Shown: positions 26,936 through 36,519, counted from the first letter of the stretch. The stretch is 64,000 bases of DNA from Ketobacter sp963922875 (GCA_963922875.1 CAWUJH010000004.1:443295-507294); one strand, 5' to 3'. Notes: generated by a model from the letters alone, not told the origin. Translations and numbers: made by a program.

Positions 26936-27062
26936 GGTATGGTTCTTCAAATAACGGAGTAACGTGACTTCTTCAGTTTAGCTGCTATTCGAATAATAGG
27001 GGTTGGCCAGCGGGTTTGGTTATTCAAAATGCTATACAGATCACAGCTGTGGCTAAACAGAC

Positions 27063-29024
27063 CTAAAAAGGCTGTCGCTTGCGAAGACTGAGGGAGGTCG
27101 TCAGGATGAGAGTAGCGAGGTAAATTAGGCTGAATGCATCTAGCGCACCAGCGGTACGTGCCGCACTGGTTACTTTGGGTTGCACGCCAGTGGTGACAGG
27201 AACAGCGTCGGTATAAAGTGTTGAGTTGTCGGCAAATTTTGCTCCTACCCGGTAGAAATACGCCATGTTGCTGGTTACGGTATCATCGCTATAGGAGGTG
27301 GAATTTACTGCAAGGCCACTTGTTAGAGTTGACCAACTACTGCCATCGTCGCTGCGCTCAACGCTGTAACTTGTCTCGTCTGTAGCCCTGTCTTGCCAGT
27401 TCAAGGTGACTTTATTGTATGAGGCTAAAGCCGTTAAATTGCCAGCGGCAAGTCCAGGCCCTTGAAAGGCAATGGTTTCAGCGATTTCATTGTCATCTTC
27501 ATTGGTATCGTAAAATTTGGCGTTAAAGGTGGCGGTCGTTGTTACACCTACATCGTCGCCGGAGGAATTCACGTTCGCTGTTAGACTCACTGTTGTACCA
27601 GTGGCTACCAGACTGCATAAATATCGGGTGTCATTGTTGGCTAAAGCGCAGTCTGTTCCGTCCAAGGTGACCGAAGTAAATGTCGCGTTTCCCTGATCGA
27701 TGTTGCCGGTGATGGACATGGTTGGTGAGTTGGTCGGTAGGGCTTCCATAGCTACTTGGTAATTCAGCGTAAAAGTACCTGGAAAAGGCATGATAGAGGG
27801 GTTGTTTAGCGCGTTTATGGAGCCATCGACGGGAAAGTAAAAGCATCGTTCTATCTGGCTGATTTGGTTGATGTTACCCACCAGAGCCGCGGCAGAGCAA
27901 GTAGTGAATGTGGACTCGTTGCCGTCAATGAAGGCTTCCATTATCGAGCTGGAGTCATTGCAGTTCGCGGAGAAAGAGCCGCTTTGTCCATCATGGTCAA
28001 ATCCGAAATTATGACCAATTTCGTGGGCTACCACCAAGGCAGTCAACGCGGCTCGGTCGCTGCCGGAGCCAAAGACCTGCGATGTTCCAAAGGCCACAGG
28101 AGTACAAATTAATGGCGTAACCTCATTGGGATAACTTGTGTAATTGGGGAAGGCGGCGATTCCTATGGTGCCACTGCTGTTGTTGAGATAATCACGGCCA
28201 CTGATAAAGTGAAAAATAGCAAAAGGGTTGGGGTCTATACTGGCTAATTGCCCGTTTAGTCGCTTGAACTCAATGTCATTGTATACGTCTTCAATGTTTT
28301 CCGATTGAGTGATTAAGCCATCATCCTGAAATCCCAGGCGAATAGTGTTAAACCGAATGTCGAAAAATTGATCGTATAACACATTGACTGCTTCTAGAAT
28401 TGCGATGGCCTGCGATTGATAACTACTGCCAAAAGCCGCTTCGAACTCAATATCGAAAATGACATTTAGCTCCGCTACCAGACAAATGCCATTTATAGTC
28501 GTTTGGCAATGTTGGTTGTAATCAATCTGCGTCTTTTTATTCAGTACATTACCCAACGTCAGAGGTTGTTGCGCTGCTCTAGCGGCGCTGCCTTGGGTAA
28601 TATTTGCAGGTTGAGCCCCGCAGCTGCCGAGTTCCAGACTACTGGAATAACTTCTGGCGGTAGCTCGATTGTGGCTAAGTTCATTTTCTGAATTGGCTAC
28701 AGCATCTATAAAGTACAGAGTTTCTTTATGAATCAATACACCTTGCCAATGACCATTGATTTTGGCAAGTCGGCCAGAGCTGGCGGCAGAGCTGGCTAGA
28801 CGGATGTCAAAGAACTCGTCGTTGCCGGAGTCCGCTCCGTAACGCGAAACAGACTTTTGTTGAAGAATGATTTGCGCTGGACTGCCCTCCAGCATAATGT
28901 ATTTTTGCTCAGCCCCATGACTCAGCCCTGTCAACATCAACAGGCAGAAGCCCAGAAAGGGTTTCAGGCTAGGAGCTAGGTGGCGCGCAGCATAGGCTAA
29001 TGCACTGCTGGTGGAGTTAACCAT
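27063..29024 (-). CDS. Secreted reprolysin-like zinc metalloprotease with FN3 domain and sorting tail
   Basis: The 653-residue protein has an N-terminal signal (cut near residue 38, SHGA), a pro-region, a catalytic domain with HEIGHNFGFDH (334-344; His334, His338, His344 bind zinc, Glu335 is the base), and a fibronectin type III domain (about 550-635). The C-terminus has a short loop ending in GALD, one hydrophobic segment and the basic tail RKRQPF. That tail resembles GlyGly-CTERM signals cut by rhombosortase, though it lacks the Gly pair. The protease is probably exported by type II secretion or shown on the surface. Confidence 0.85.
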   Translation of the reverse strand: MVNSTSSALAYAARHLAPSLKPFLGFCLLMLTGLSHGAEQKYIMLEGSPAQIILQQKSVSRYGADSGNDEFFDIRLASSAASSGRLAKINGHWQGVLIHKETLYFIDAVANSENELSHNRATARSYSSSLELGSCGAQPANITQGSAARAAQQPLTLGNVLNKKTQIDYNQHCQTTINGICLVAELNVIFDIEFEAAFGSSYQSQAIAILEAVNVLYDQFFDIRFNTIRLGFQDDGLITQSENIEDVYNDIEFKRLNGQLASIDPNPFAIFHFISGRDYLNNSSGTIGIAAFPNYTSYPNEVTPLICTPVAFGTSQVFGSGSDRAALTALVVAHEIGHNFGFDHDGQSGSFSANCNDSSSIMEAFIDGNESTFTTCSAAALVGNINQISQIERCFYFPVDGSINALNNPSIMPFPGTFTLNYQVAMEALPTNSPTMSITGNIDQGNATFTSVTLDGTDCALANNDTRYLCSLVATGTTVSLTANVNSSGDDVGVTTTATFNAKFYDTNEDDNEIAETIAFQGPGLAAGNLTALASYNKVTLNWQDRATDETSYSVERSDDGSSWSTLTSGLAVNSTSYSDDTVTSNMAYFYRVGAKFADNSTLYTDAVPVTTGVQPKVTSAARTAGALDAFSLIYLATLILTTSLSLRKRQPF

Positions 29025-29056
29025 AACAAAGGTCCAGGTTCTTTATTGTACAGTCT

Positions 29057-29866
29057 TTAATCTTTAGACGTATTCGATGATTTATCCAATAATTTTTTGA
29101 GTATTCGTGAGCTCGCTATCAATCCGAAACTGGCGGTAACACAAACTGAGGCACCAATCCCGCCGGAACAGTCAAGCCGGGTGCTGTCGTTCGCCCCCAG
29201 AGCCGGACGGGTAGAGCAAACGCTGCCATCAGGTTGAGGAAATTTGACTGGTTCATTCGAGTAGACACACTCAATGCTAAAGCGGCGTTTAAGATTACTG
29301 GAATAACCATGTTCCTGGCGTAGTTTTTTGCGCGTTAGTGCGAGCAGAGGATCTTGTTCTGCGCGAGTTAAGTCACTGTATTGGATGCAGGTTGGGTCGC
29401 TTTGTCCGCCGGCACTTCCTACTACGTAAATCGGAATTTTATTGCGTTTGCAGTGTACGATCATGGCAACCTTGTTTTTCACGCTATCAGTGGCATCCAG
29501 TACAAAATGGTATTCCTGAGTTAGCCTCTCAGCGACATTGTTAGCGGTAATAAAATCACTAACGGGGTGGCAGATAAGCTCTGGATTGATTGCCAGGAGA
29601 CGTTGAGCCATCACGTCTACTTTAGCTTGGCCGAGGGTTTGAGTGGTGGTATGTATCTGCCGATTGGTATTAGAAATACATATATCATCTAGATCAAATA
29701 GCGAGACGGTTCCGACACCGGACCGCACGAGCGCTTCAGCGGCCCACGAACCCACACCGCCAATTCCAACAATCGCCACATGGCGGCTTTGTAAAACGGC
29801 GAGAGACCCTTGTCCGTACAGGCGTTCAATACCTGCGAAACGTTGTTGTACTGCTTCGGTTATCAT
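29057..29866 (-). CDS. tcdA: tRNA threonylcarbamoyladenosine dehydratase TcdA
   Basis: This E1-like enzyme uses ATP to cyclise t6A at position 37 of ANN-decoding tRNAs to ct6A. It has 269 residues, as expected. The nucleotide-binding GIGGVGSWAAEALVRSG lies at residues about 34-50, followed by DLDDICISNTNRQ and the substrate region YVVGSAGGQSDPT. The usual membrane-associated C-terminal helix (ASFGLIASSRILKKLL) is present. There is no adjacent csdAE, its usual sulfur-transfer partner in E. coli. It is 18 bases from the TM2 gene upstream on the same strand. Confidence 0.95.
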   Translation of the reverse strand: MITEAVQQRFAGIERLYGQGSLAVLQSRHVAIVGIGGVGSWAAEALVRSGVGTVSLFDLDDICISNTNRQIHTTTQTLGQAKVDVMAQRLLAINPELICHPVSDFITANNVAERLTQEYHFVLDATDSVKNKVAMIVHCKRNKIPIYVVGSAGGQSDPTCIQYSDLTRAEQDPLLALTRKKLRQEHGYSSNLKRRFSIECVYSNEPVKFPQPDGSVCSTRPALGANDSTRLDCSGGIGASVCVTASFGLIASSRILKKLLDKSSNTSKD

Positions 29867-29884
29867 AGAAAATTGCTATAGGAT

Positions 29885-30127
29885 CTAAGACCACACAATT
29901 AATTTGGCACCTGTGTTATCGCTGAATCGACGCATTATTATCATCACGGTGTCGTAGAGTACCCACACGCCCAAGCCCCCTAAGGTTAGCATCTGCAGCA
30001 TGCCAGTACCCACCTTGCCAACGTAGAATCGGTGAGTGCCAAATACGCCAAATATAAGGCAAAGAAGCAGAGCCGGCAGAATTTTTCGGGTGGAAATTTT
30101 TGGACGGGGTTTAGCCAATCTTTCCAT
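29885..30127 (-). CDS. TM2-domain membrane protein
   Basis: The 80-residue protein has two hydrophobic segments joined by a short turn. The pattern LCLIFGVFGTHRFYVGKVGTG, then LTLGGLGVWVLYDTVMII, is the TM2 domain, including the conserved Gly-x-His-Arg-Phe-Tyr and the closing Asp. The role of TM2 proteins in bacteria is unknown. The ATG is only one base after AGGAG, so a TTG three codons later, at normal distance, may be the true start. Likely co-transcribed with tcdA. Confidence 0.85.
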   Translation of the reverse strand: MERLAKPRPKISTRKILPALLLCLIFGVFGTHRFYVGKVGTGMLQMLTLGGLGVWVLYDTVMIIMRRFSDNTGAKLIVWS

Positions 30128-30494
30128 GCTCCTATTTTAAAAAAAACGCCAAAAACGCTAGGCAGAGGTCTAAGGAGGTCAAATTGACAACACATTAGCC
30201 TGATTGCTCAGTAACCGTGTGGCATTATACCTTGGTTCTTTACTGGGGTTGATAAAAATTTGCGAATTTAGTTGGCAAAATGTAGTGATCAAACCTGCTG
30301 AATTTTAAGTATTTTTTGACAAAAGTTAGTCAATATGTGGTTAGTTTTATACAAAGCCCAATTCTTTTCCAGGGTAAAACCAAAGTTGGCAATGGATAAA
30401 ACTGGCATTGTTAACGTATACAGCCTATCTTTTAGTGTAAGTTGTTCAAAAAACTATAGATTTATGATCCCCATGGGTTTATGAGGTCGCTCCG
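30128..30494. other. Divergent intergenic region before rstAB
   Basis: No gene is supported in these 367 bases. It must contain the promoters for the TM2-tcdA pair and for rstAB. It is AT-rich, with no clear inverted repeat. I found no operator I could assign. Confidence 0.5.
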
Positions 30495-31235
30495 ATGCGT
30501 ACAGATGCTACAGAAAACACTCAGCCATATGTAATTATTGTGGAGGATGATGAGCGTTTAGCTGAACTGACAGCTGAATATCTTCGCAACAATGGCATAA
30601 GAATTGATGTTATCGGCGACGGTAATGTTGCTATTGACGCCATCGTCGATAAGCAGCCGGATATGGTTGTTCTGGATTTGATGTTACCGGGTGCTGATGG
30701 GTTAGAAGTTTGTAAAAGTGTTAGGGATAAGTACAAAAAGCCCATATTAATGCTTACGGCGCGAACTGACGATGTGGATCAGGTGCTGGGGTTAGAAATG
30801 GGTGCGGATGATTATGTCGCCAAACCGGTCAAACCTCGCGTGTTACTGGCTCGAATAAGGGCTCTATTGCGGCGCTCTGATAATGTCGACAGTCATAATG
30901 ATAAATCTAACCTGGATAATGCGCCTAATCGTTTGGAGTTTGGAGAACTGGTAATTGACAACAGTGCTCGTGAAGTCTGGCTAACAGGGACGGCAGTGGA
31001 TCTTACCAGCGCAGAATATGATTTGTTGTGGCTGCTAGCCTCTAATGCGGGCACTATTTTATCGAGAGAGGAAATCTTTGAGCGTCTGCGGGGAATTCAG
31101 TACGATGGACAGGATCGATCAATTGATGTGCGTGTTTCTCGTATCAGGCCCAAAGTGGGGGATGATCCTATGAATCCCCGGCGAATCAAAACAGTACGTA
31201 GTAAAGGCTATTTGTTCGTTCGCGATCTTAGTTAG
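30495..31235 (+). CDS. rstA: OmpR-family response regulator, RstA-like
   Basis: The 246-residue protein has a receiver domain (about 12-125) with the acidic pocket VEDDE, phospho-acceptor Asp in MVVLDLMLPG (about Asp61), and the Lys in YVAKPV (about Lys113). An OmpR-type winged helix follows (about 150-240), ending with RSKGYLFV. The next gene is its kinase, 34 bases on, so they form one unit. RstAB in enterobacteria responds to acid and PhoPQ; what it senses here is unknown. GAGG lies before the ATG at a somewhat long distance. Confidence 0.85.
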   Translation: MRTDATENTQPYVIIVEDDERLAELTAEYLRNNGIRIDVIGDGNVAIDAIVDKQPDMVVLDLMLPGADGLEVCKSVRDKYKKPILMLTARTDDVDQVLGLEMGADDYVAKPVKPRVLLARIRALLRRSDNVDSHNDKSNLDNAPNRLEFGELVIDNSAREVWLTGTAVDLTSAEYDLLWLLASNAGTILSREEIFERLRGIQYDGQDRSIDVRVSRIRPKVGDDPMNPRRIKTVRSKGYLFVRDLS

Positions 31236-31269
31236 CAGCAACGGTTAAGCCATTAGGGTTGTGTGATTT

Positions 31270-32898
31270 TTGAATAGTATATTCTTGCGCATTTATGGTG
31301 GAATGACGTTAGTCTGTCTGATAATTGGGGCTGTGTTTTATCTTGCGTTAGAAGGCATCAATTTAGTACGACTGCAATATTATAGAACCAGTCTAGTGGC
31401 AGAGCCGGTTAAGTTTTTGGCTGAAATGGCGTTACTTCAGCCGGTTGCTCAGCGTGCCGTTTGGGTGGTCTCTGCTGGAAAAATGCTGGATGCCCATATT
31501 CAGCTGCGAGATCTTTCCAAACTTAATGTCAGTGACCGGGAATTGAGCCGTCTTCAGCAAGGAGAGGTGGTTCTTAATCTTCCAGAAAGCGACCCAGTAA
31601 CCTTAGGGCAGGCCATAGTCGCTCTTCAGGAGCCTGAACAAACCCGTTATCTGGTTGCTCGTGGTAATTATTTTTCTGAACAGGTCGGGCGTGGAATGGT
31701 GGAGCTTGTGGCAACCTATCTCGCTCAATTTCCTACCACTGATTGGAATAAAAAACTGGAAGCTTTAAACGATCGCTTTAGCTTTAGCGTGGAGCGTATC
31801 CCACCGTTTGAGGTGAATTTAGACAGCGACAAAAAGAATCGGTTATTCACCGAAAATGAAGCAGTAGCTAGCTTCACAGGTAGCGGCAGCAAGCATACGC
31901 AAATTACGGCCTTCAAGCTGCTCCCGCAAACTGGGGAGGTGTTGCGTCTTGGTCCTCAGGAGTTGTTTGTTTGGTATCCTTTTGAGCTGCTGGCGGCGAT
32001 GGCTATTATCGCTTTTGGTTTGGTGGGGCTAGCGGTGTATTTACTGGTCAAGCCTTTGGAAAACCGGCTGTCCAATTTAGAGAAGGCTGTACTGCGTATT
32101 CGGGGTGGGGATCTTAATGCTCGGGCGCCGGTAGAGGGTGCTGACGCCATCGGTCAGTTGGCGGGTACTTTGAACGGTATGACTGAGCATATTCAGCGCT
32201 TGTTAAATTCTCAGAAAGAACTCACCCGTGCTGTGTCCCATGAATTGCGGACACCGGTCGCTCGTATCCGATTTGGTTTGGAAATGCTGATGGATGCGGA
32301 AAACGATGAACAGCGTTTGCGCAATGTGGAATTGATTGACCAGGATATCGAGCAGTTGGATAAACTGATCGACGAGATACTGACCTACTCCAAGCTGGAG
32401 GAGGGAACCCCGGTCCTGGACTTTGTCATGATAGATCTAGATGCACTAATGCAGCGAATAGAGCATGAAAGTCAGGCTTTATCCGGTGAAAAACAGGTGA
32501 TCTATGTGCCGCCTGAATTACCCAAAGAGCGCTGTTTTGCTGAAGGGGAAGAACGTTACATTCATCGGGTCGCACAAAACCTGGTGGGTAATGCACTGCG
32601 CTATGCTCACCATCGAGTAGAAATAACGTTTTCTGCTATGGGTGATGTTTTCCGAATCGATGTTCACGATGACGGTCCTGGTATTCCGGAATCAGATCGT
32701 AAGCGAGTATTTCAGCCTTTTACTCGATTGGATGACAGTCGCACCAGGGCTTCAGGAGGTTATGGGTTAGGGTTGTCCATTGTGAATCGAATTGCCTATT
32801 GGCATGGCGGACGGGTTAGAGTGGGAGAAAGTGAGCTCGGGGGTGCCAAATTCAGCTTTTTGTGGCCACGATTACAAAGTTTGCGTGAATCTAATTAA
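31270..32898 (+). CDS. rstB: Sensor histidine kinase, RstB-like
   Basis: The 542-residue inner-membrane kinase has a first membrane segment (about residues 5-27), a periplasmic part of about 200 residues, a second membrane segment (about 240-260), then HAMP (about 262-315), a phosphorylated His in AVSHELRTPVARI (about His328) and the ATPase motifs NLVGNALRYA, DDGPGIP and GYGLGLSIV. The periplasmic part is longer than in E. coli RstB (433 residues in all), so the signal may differ. The start is GTG/TTG-poor, and I took the first in-frame codon after rstA. Its last 4 bases overlap the end of the convergent metR. Confidence 0.85.
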   Translation: MNSIFLRIYGGMTLVCLIIGAVFYLALEGINLVRLQYYRTSLVAEPVKFLAEMALLQPVAQRAVWVVSAGKMLDAHIQLRDLSKLNVSDRELSRLQQGEVVLNLPESDPVTLGQAIVALQEPEQTRYLVARGNYFSEQVGRGMVELVATYLAQFPTTDWNKKLEALNDRFSFSVERIPPFEVNLDSDKKNRLFTENEAVASFTGSGSKHTQITAFKLLPQTGEVLRLGPQELFVWYPFELLAAMAIIAFGLVGLAVYLLVKPLENRLSNLEKAVLRIRGGDLNARAPVEGADAIGQLAGTLNGMTEHIQRLLNSQKELTRAVSHELRTPVARIRFGLEMLMDAENDEQRLRNVELIDQDIEQLDKLIDEILTYSKLEEGTPVLDFVMIDLDALMQRIEHESQALSGEKQVIYVPPELPKERCFAEGEERYIHRVAQNLVGNALRYAHHRVEITFSAMGDVFRIDVHDDGPGIPESDRKRVFQPFTRLDDSRTRASGGYGLGLSIVNRIAYWHGGRVRVGESELGGAKFSFLWPRLQSLRESN

Positions 32899-33815
32899 AT
32901 GGGTTGAATGCCATTAAGATGGGTCTGGCTGCATTCCCGCGCGGTTTCGATAAACGCTTTTATATAGTCAGCCTGGGCGTGCTCCTTTCTTACTGCAGCG
33001 TACAGGTTTGCCCAGATACCTTTTTCTCCCAAGGAACGGGCAGTTACATAGCCTTTCTGGACATATTCCGCGACCCCCCAGTTGGGTAGTACGCATAAGC
33101 CTCTGCCTGATGCCACCAATTGAATAATCATGATGGTCAATTCCGCGCTCCGAATCTGTTTGGGTGTAACGTGAGCGGGTGTCAGAAAGTACTTAAAGAT
33201 ATCCAGCCGTGATCGTTCAACGGGATAAGTGATTAAGGTCTGTTGGGACAGGTCAGCAGGCAAAATAACCGGTTTGGCATTGAGCGGATGATCTTTGCTT
33301 AAGCATAATAAAGCTTCATAGCGAAACAGAGGAATATACTCCAAACCGGGTAAATCCTGCGGGTCAGAGGTAATGACCAAATCCAGTTCTGAGCGCGACA
33401 ATGCCGGTAGCGGTTCAAAGTTAAAACCACTGATAAAGTCGATTTCCACTCTCGGCCAGGCTTCACGATACTCATCTAGGGTTGGCATCAGCCACTCAAA
33501 GCAGCTATGGCATTCAATCGCTATGCTCAGCCTGCCTTGCTTGCCTTCCAGCATTTGCAGAATGTCATATTCTGCTTGATCAATCGAGGGAATGACCTGA
33601 TTGGCAAGCACTAATAAGCGTTCGCCACCTTTAGTGAATTTAATGGGTTTAGATTTCCGTATGACTAAGGTTTGACCCAGCCTGTCTTCCAGTTCTTTCA
33701 GTTGATGAGATAATGCTGATTGAGTAAGGTGCACTTTTTGTGCGGCCTCCACCAGACTGGTGGATTGCTTGAGTGCCAATAAACTACGCAAATGTTTTAC
33801 TTCTATTCGGGCCAT
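32895..33815 (-). CDS. metR: LysR-family regulator MetR
   Basis: The start at 33815 gives 306 residues: an N-terminal LysR helix-turn-helix (ALKQSTSLVEAAQKVHLTQSALSHQLKELEDRLG) and a substrate domain with the MetR hallmark ECHSCFEWLMP near residue 105. MetR activates metE/metH and uses homocysteine as coactivator. Neither gene is in the window, and the upstream neighbour is glpD instead. AAGAGAG lies 8 bases before the ATG. A GTG three codons earlier would overlap the glpD stop. It may be read through from glpD. Confidence 0.9.
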   Translation of the reverse strand: MARIEVKHLRSLLALKQSTSLVEAAQKVHLTQSALSHQLKELEDRLGQTLVIRKSKPIKFTKGGERLLVLANQVIPSIDQAEYDILQMLEGKQGRLSIAIECHSCFEWLMPTLDEYREAWPRVEIDFISGFNFEPLPALSRSELDLVITSDPQDLPGLEYIPLFRYEALLCLSKDHPLNAKPVILPADLSQQTLITYPVERSRLDIFKYFLTPAHVTPKQIRSAELTIMIIQLVASGRGLCVLPNWGVAEYVQKGYVTARSLGEKGIWANLYAAVRKEHAQADYIKAFIETARECSQTHLNGIQPI

Positions 33816-33816
33816 G

Positions 33817-35358
33817 TTAGGCACTCTCTTGGCTGCTGTTGGGTGCGACTCGTGCCAGCAACTCAGTGACGAATTTATCCAGCGCCGCGATTTGATAGTT
33901 GGCTAGCCTCAAGCCTAGCTTGGATCTACGCCAAACAATATCGTCGGCGTTGCGGGCCCATTCAGTGCGTACTAAAAACTCCACTTCTTTTTGGTAAAGT
34001 CCTTCGCCGAAGTGGTGGCCAAGATCATTCACATGTTTACAGCCCAAGAGCAGGGTGTGTATCCGAGAGCCATAGGCATGGCACAAACGATCGAATAATT
34101 CCGGTGGTAACCATTGATATTGTTGCAACACCACGCGGTGCCAGGCCGGATATTCCCGCGCGCCAATATCGCCACCGGGTAATCGATTGACGGCGGTAAC
34201 ACAAGGTGCCATGGCAGGAAAGAATGGGTTAAGTCGATTCAACGCACTTTCCGCCAGTTTTCTAAAGGTGGTAAGTTTGCCGCCGAACACCGAGAGCAGA
34301 GGGGCTTGATTAGCGGCGTCGGTTTCGAGTTCCAGGGTGTAATCCCGGGTAATGGCTGAAGGTGAGTCGGATTCATCATCGCACAGTGGCCGCACCCCTG
34401 AATAGCGCCATAGAATATGTTTCTTCTTCAGCTGCTGTTTAAAGTGCTCGTTGACAATGGTCAGCAAATAATTCTCTTCATTCGTATCCATGGCGGCGTC
34501 TTTAGGATCGCCGTCATAAACGCTGTCAGTGGTTCCTATGAGAGTAAAATCCTTCTCATAAGGGATAACAAACACGATTCTATGATCTTTGTTTTGTAAT
34601 ATATAGGCCTGATTACCAGGATAGAGCTTGCGAACCACAAAATGGCTGCCCTTAATCAAGCGGATATTGCGCGGTGATTTGGCTGTTAGCACGGATTCTA
34701 TGAAGGATTTAGCCCACGGGCCAGCCGCATTAACCAGCGCTTTAGCCTTGATGTGTCGCTCGTTCTGAGTCGCTAAATCGCGCACGGTGATGTGCCAATA
34801 ACTGCCTTCCCGAGTTGCGCTAATACATTCGGTTCTAACCCAGATTTCTGCGTTATTTTCCTTGGCCTGTAAAGCATTGGCAATGACCAGGCGTGAATCG
34901 TCGGCTTGACAGTCTGAGTAGGCAAAGGCTTTTTTGATAGTCGCCACCAAGGGGTTATCTGGGCTTGCTGCATCCAGACTCAGTAGTTCAGACCCCGGCA
35001 ACTGATTGCGCTTAGTGAGATGGTCATACATAAATAGACCAATCCGTATCATCCAGGCCGGCCTTAAGTGAGGCTGGTGGGGCAGAATAAAACGGAGCGG
35101 CTTAATCAAGTGTGGCGCTTTGTTAAGTAACACCTCACGCTCTGCCAAGGCCTCTTTCACCAGGCGAAACTGATACTGTTCCAGATACCGTAATCCACCA
35201 TGAATGAGTTTACTACTAGCGGATGAAGTTGCGCTGGCTAAGTCGTTTTTTTCACAAAGAGCTACCTTTAAACCGCGGGTAGCTGCATCGGCCGCAATAC
35301 CGGTACCGTTGATGCCCCCACCAACGATAAAAAGGTCAAACATTTCTTCAGAAGGCAT
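33817..35358 (-). CDS. glpD: Aerobic glycerol-3-phosphate dehydrogenase
   Basis: This FAD enzyme at the inner membrane oxidises glycerol 3-phosphate to dihydroxyacetone phosphate, passing electrons to quinone. The 513-residue protein starts with the FAD fold LFIVGGGINGTGIAADAA and the family motif SSKLIHGGLRYLEQYQF near residue 50. Catalytic-region blocks GTTDSVYDGDP and SGVRPL are seen, and the C-terminal extension fits E. coli GlpD (501). With GlpK at 36520 it makes a glycerol-use pair split by a MarR/SnoaL pair. No GlpR, GlpF or GlpT is in the window. Confidence 0.97.
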   Translation of the reverse strand: MPSEEMFDLFIVGGGINGTGIAADAATRGLKVALCEKNDLASATSSASSKLIHGGLRYLEQYQFRLVKEALAEREVLLNKAPHLIKPLRFILPHQPHLRPAWMIRIGLFMYDHLTKRNQLPGSELLSLDAASPDNPLVATIKKAFAYSDCQADDSRLVIANALQAKENNAEIWVRTECISATREGSYWHITVRDLATQNERHIKAKALVNAAGPWAKSFIESVLTAKSPRNIRLIKGSHFVVRKLYPGNQAYILQNKDHRIVFVIPYEKDFTLIGTTDSVYDGDPKDAAMDTNEENYLLTIVNEHFKQQLKKKHILWRYSGVRPLCDDESDSPSAITRDYTLELETDAANQAPLLSVFGGKLTTFRKLAESALNRLNPFFPAMAPCVTAVNRLPGGDIGAREYPAWHRVVLQQYQWLPPELFDRLCHAYGSRIHTLLLGCKHVNDLGHHFGEGLYQKEVEFLVRTEWARNADDIVWRRSKLGLRLANYQIAALDKFVTELLARVAPNSSQESA

Positions 35359-35489
35359 AAATTCGGGTTCGCTTGGCGATTAAATTTCAGAGAGCCCTAA
35401 TTTACAGCATTTACCGCAAAGAATTAATAGAGCAGCTCAATAATCGCCAGTTATTGTCCAGTCACGATTGATAGGGGGCTTTTAGGCCA

Positions 35490-35915
35490 CTAAATCGATT
35501 CAGCCCAACCAATTGCCAGACGCTCAGGATAGAAAAAGTAATCTCTAACGGCCATAACCTTTCCATGTTTTATACGTAAAAATATGGCGCCAGAGTTTTC
35601 AACGAGTACGCCATATTTGTTGGTCAGTCGAATATCTACCTGAACGATTAGGGTATTGTTGCCAAGCACATCAAATAGATTCTCAACACAAATATGTGTA
35701 GGTGTGAACTTAATGCTTGAAAATTGATTAAACATTTTTTCGAACCAGGCCTTAATGATGGCTTTGCCTGCATAAGTCCCGCTTACCGAAAGGTCTCCCG
35801 GGTAGTGGAATACAGCATCGTCATGCCAGCCTTTAATAAAGTTGTTGAGGTCTTTCTGATTAAGGGAAGAGAAGGTTTTCTTTACCGCTGCTTTAGCTAT
35901 GAGTGCGCCTATCAT
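35490..35915 (-). CDS. SnoaL-like (NTF2-fold) small protein
   Basis: The 141-residue cytosolic protein has the cone-shaped NTF2 pattern: an N-terminal helix pair (VKKTFSSLNQKDLNNFIKGW), DDAVFHYPGD, a middle helix (KAIIKAWFEKMF), then four long strands ending VMAVRDYFFYP. Such proteins are small isomerases, hydrolases or binding proteins; no catalytic residue set is diagnostic here. The ribosome site AGGAG lies inside marR, and the two frames overlap by four bases (ATGA), so its translation is coupled to MarR. It is likely under MarR control. Confidence 0.83.
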   Translation of the reverse strand: MIGALIAKAAVKKTFSSLNQKDLNNFIKGWHDDAVFHYPGDLSVSGTYAGKAIIKAWFEKMFNQFSSIKFTPTHICVENLFDVLGNNTLIVQVDIRLTNKYGVLVENSGAIFLRIKHGKVMAVRDYFFYPERLAIGWAESI

Positions 35916-36361
35916 GATGATCTCCTTTCTGATTGCAGACTCTGTGAGATTTTTACTAACACGTTAACCGTTGTGGTTAGGTCAGTTTTGGATATTCCCT
36001 GGGTAATTTGCTGTTCGAAGTTTTCCAGTAGTTGTTGTGCTGGACGTAGATCAAAATCGCTATTCAGTTGTAATAACTTAATCCGTTGATCACTAGAGTG
36101 GGTGACTCGATGAATAACACCTTTTGCTTCCAGTCGATCGAGCGCCACTGATAGGGTTGATGGCTTCACCGAAAGCTTTTGTGCTAATTGCTTTTGACTG
36201 ATACCGGTTTCTCCAATCAGCAAGCCGGTTATACGAAACTCCTGAATAGAAAGGTCCAGCGTTGCGATGCTGGCTTCCAAGGCGTGATTAAATAGTCGGT
36301 TGAGTCTGGATATCAGTGAAACCAGAGACTCAGTGTTGATGGAATGTTGTTTGCCCGGCAT
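35912..36361 (-). CDS. MarR-family transcriptional regulator
   Basis: The 149-residue dimeric regulator has the winged-helix core SQKQLAQKLSVKPSTLSVALDRLEAKGVIHR at about residues 55-85 and the DRLEAKG wing. It starts with AGGA 9 bases before the ATG. A perfect 7-bp inverted repeat centred 30 bases upstream is its probable operator, so it should repress its own operon (with the SnoaL protein), and perhaps influence divergent glpK, until it binds a small ligand. There are no cysteines at typical redox positions. Confidence 0.9.
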   Translation of the reverse strand: MPGKQHSINTESLVSLISRLNRLFNHALEASIATLDLSIQEFRITGLLIGETGISQKQLAQKLSVKPSTLSVALDRLEAKGVIHRVTHSSDQRIKLLQLNSDFDLRPAQQLLENFEQQITQGISKTDLTTTVNVLVKISQSLQSERRSS

Positions 36362-36383
36362 GCTCTGTTTCCTTTGATAATAA

Positions 36384-36398
36384 TAGTTAGACTAACTA
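36384..36398. promoter_or_regulatory. Probable MarR operator
   Basis: TAGTTAG-A-CTAACTA is a perfect 7-bp inverted repeat around a single base, a common MarR-site geometry. It lies 23 bases before the marR start and about 120 bases before the divergent glpK start. Confidence 0.65.
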
Positions 36399-36519
36399 AA
36401 TAAATACTGTTTTGCAATAGCTAGTGAATTCAATGGCTACGAGGTTGGACGCCATGGTTAAGTTGTTGCTATGGTTAGGGTTAATTTTCCAGGCACAAAG
36501 AACAAATAGGGATGCCACC

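Noticed and set aside
35374..35449. 9-bp inverted repeat TGGCGATTA/TAATCGCCA upstream of glpD
   Set aside because: The arms are about 60 bases apart, and no known glp operator pattern fits.
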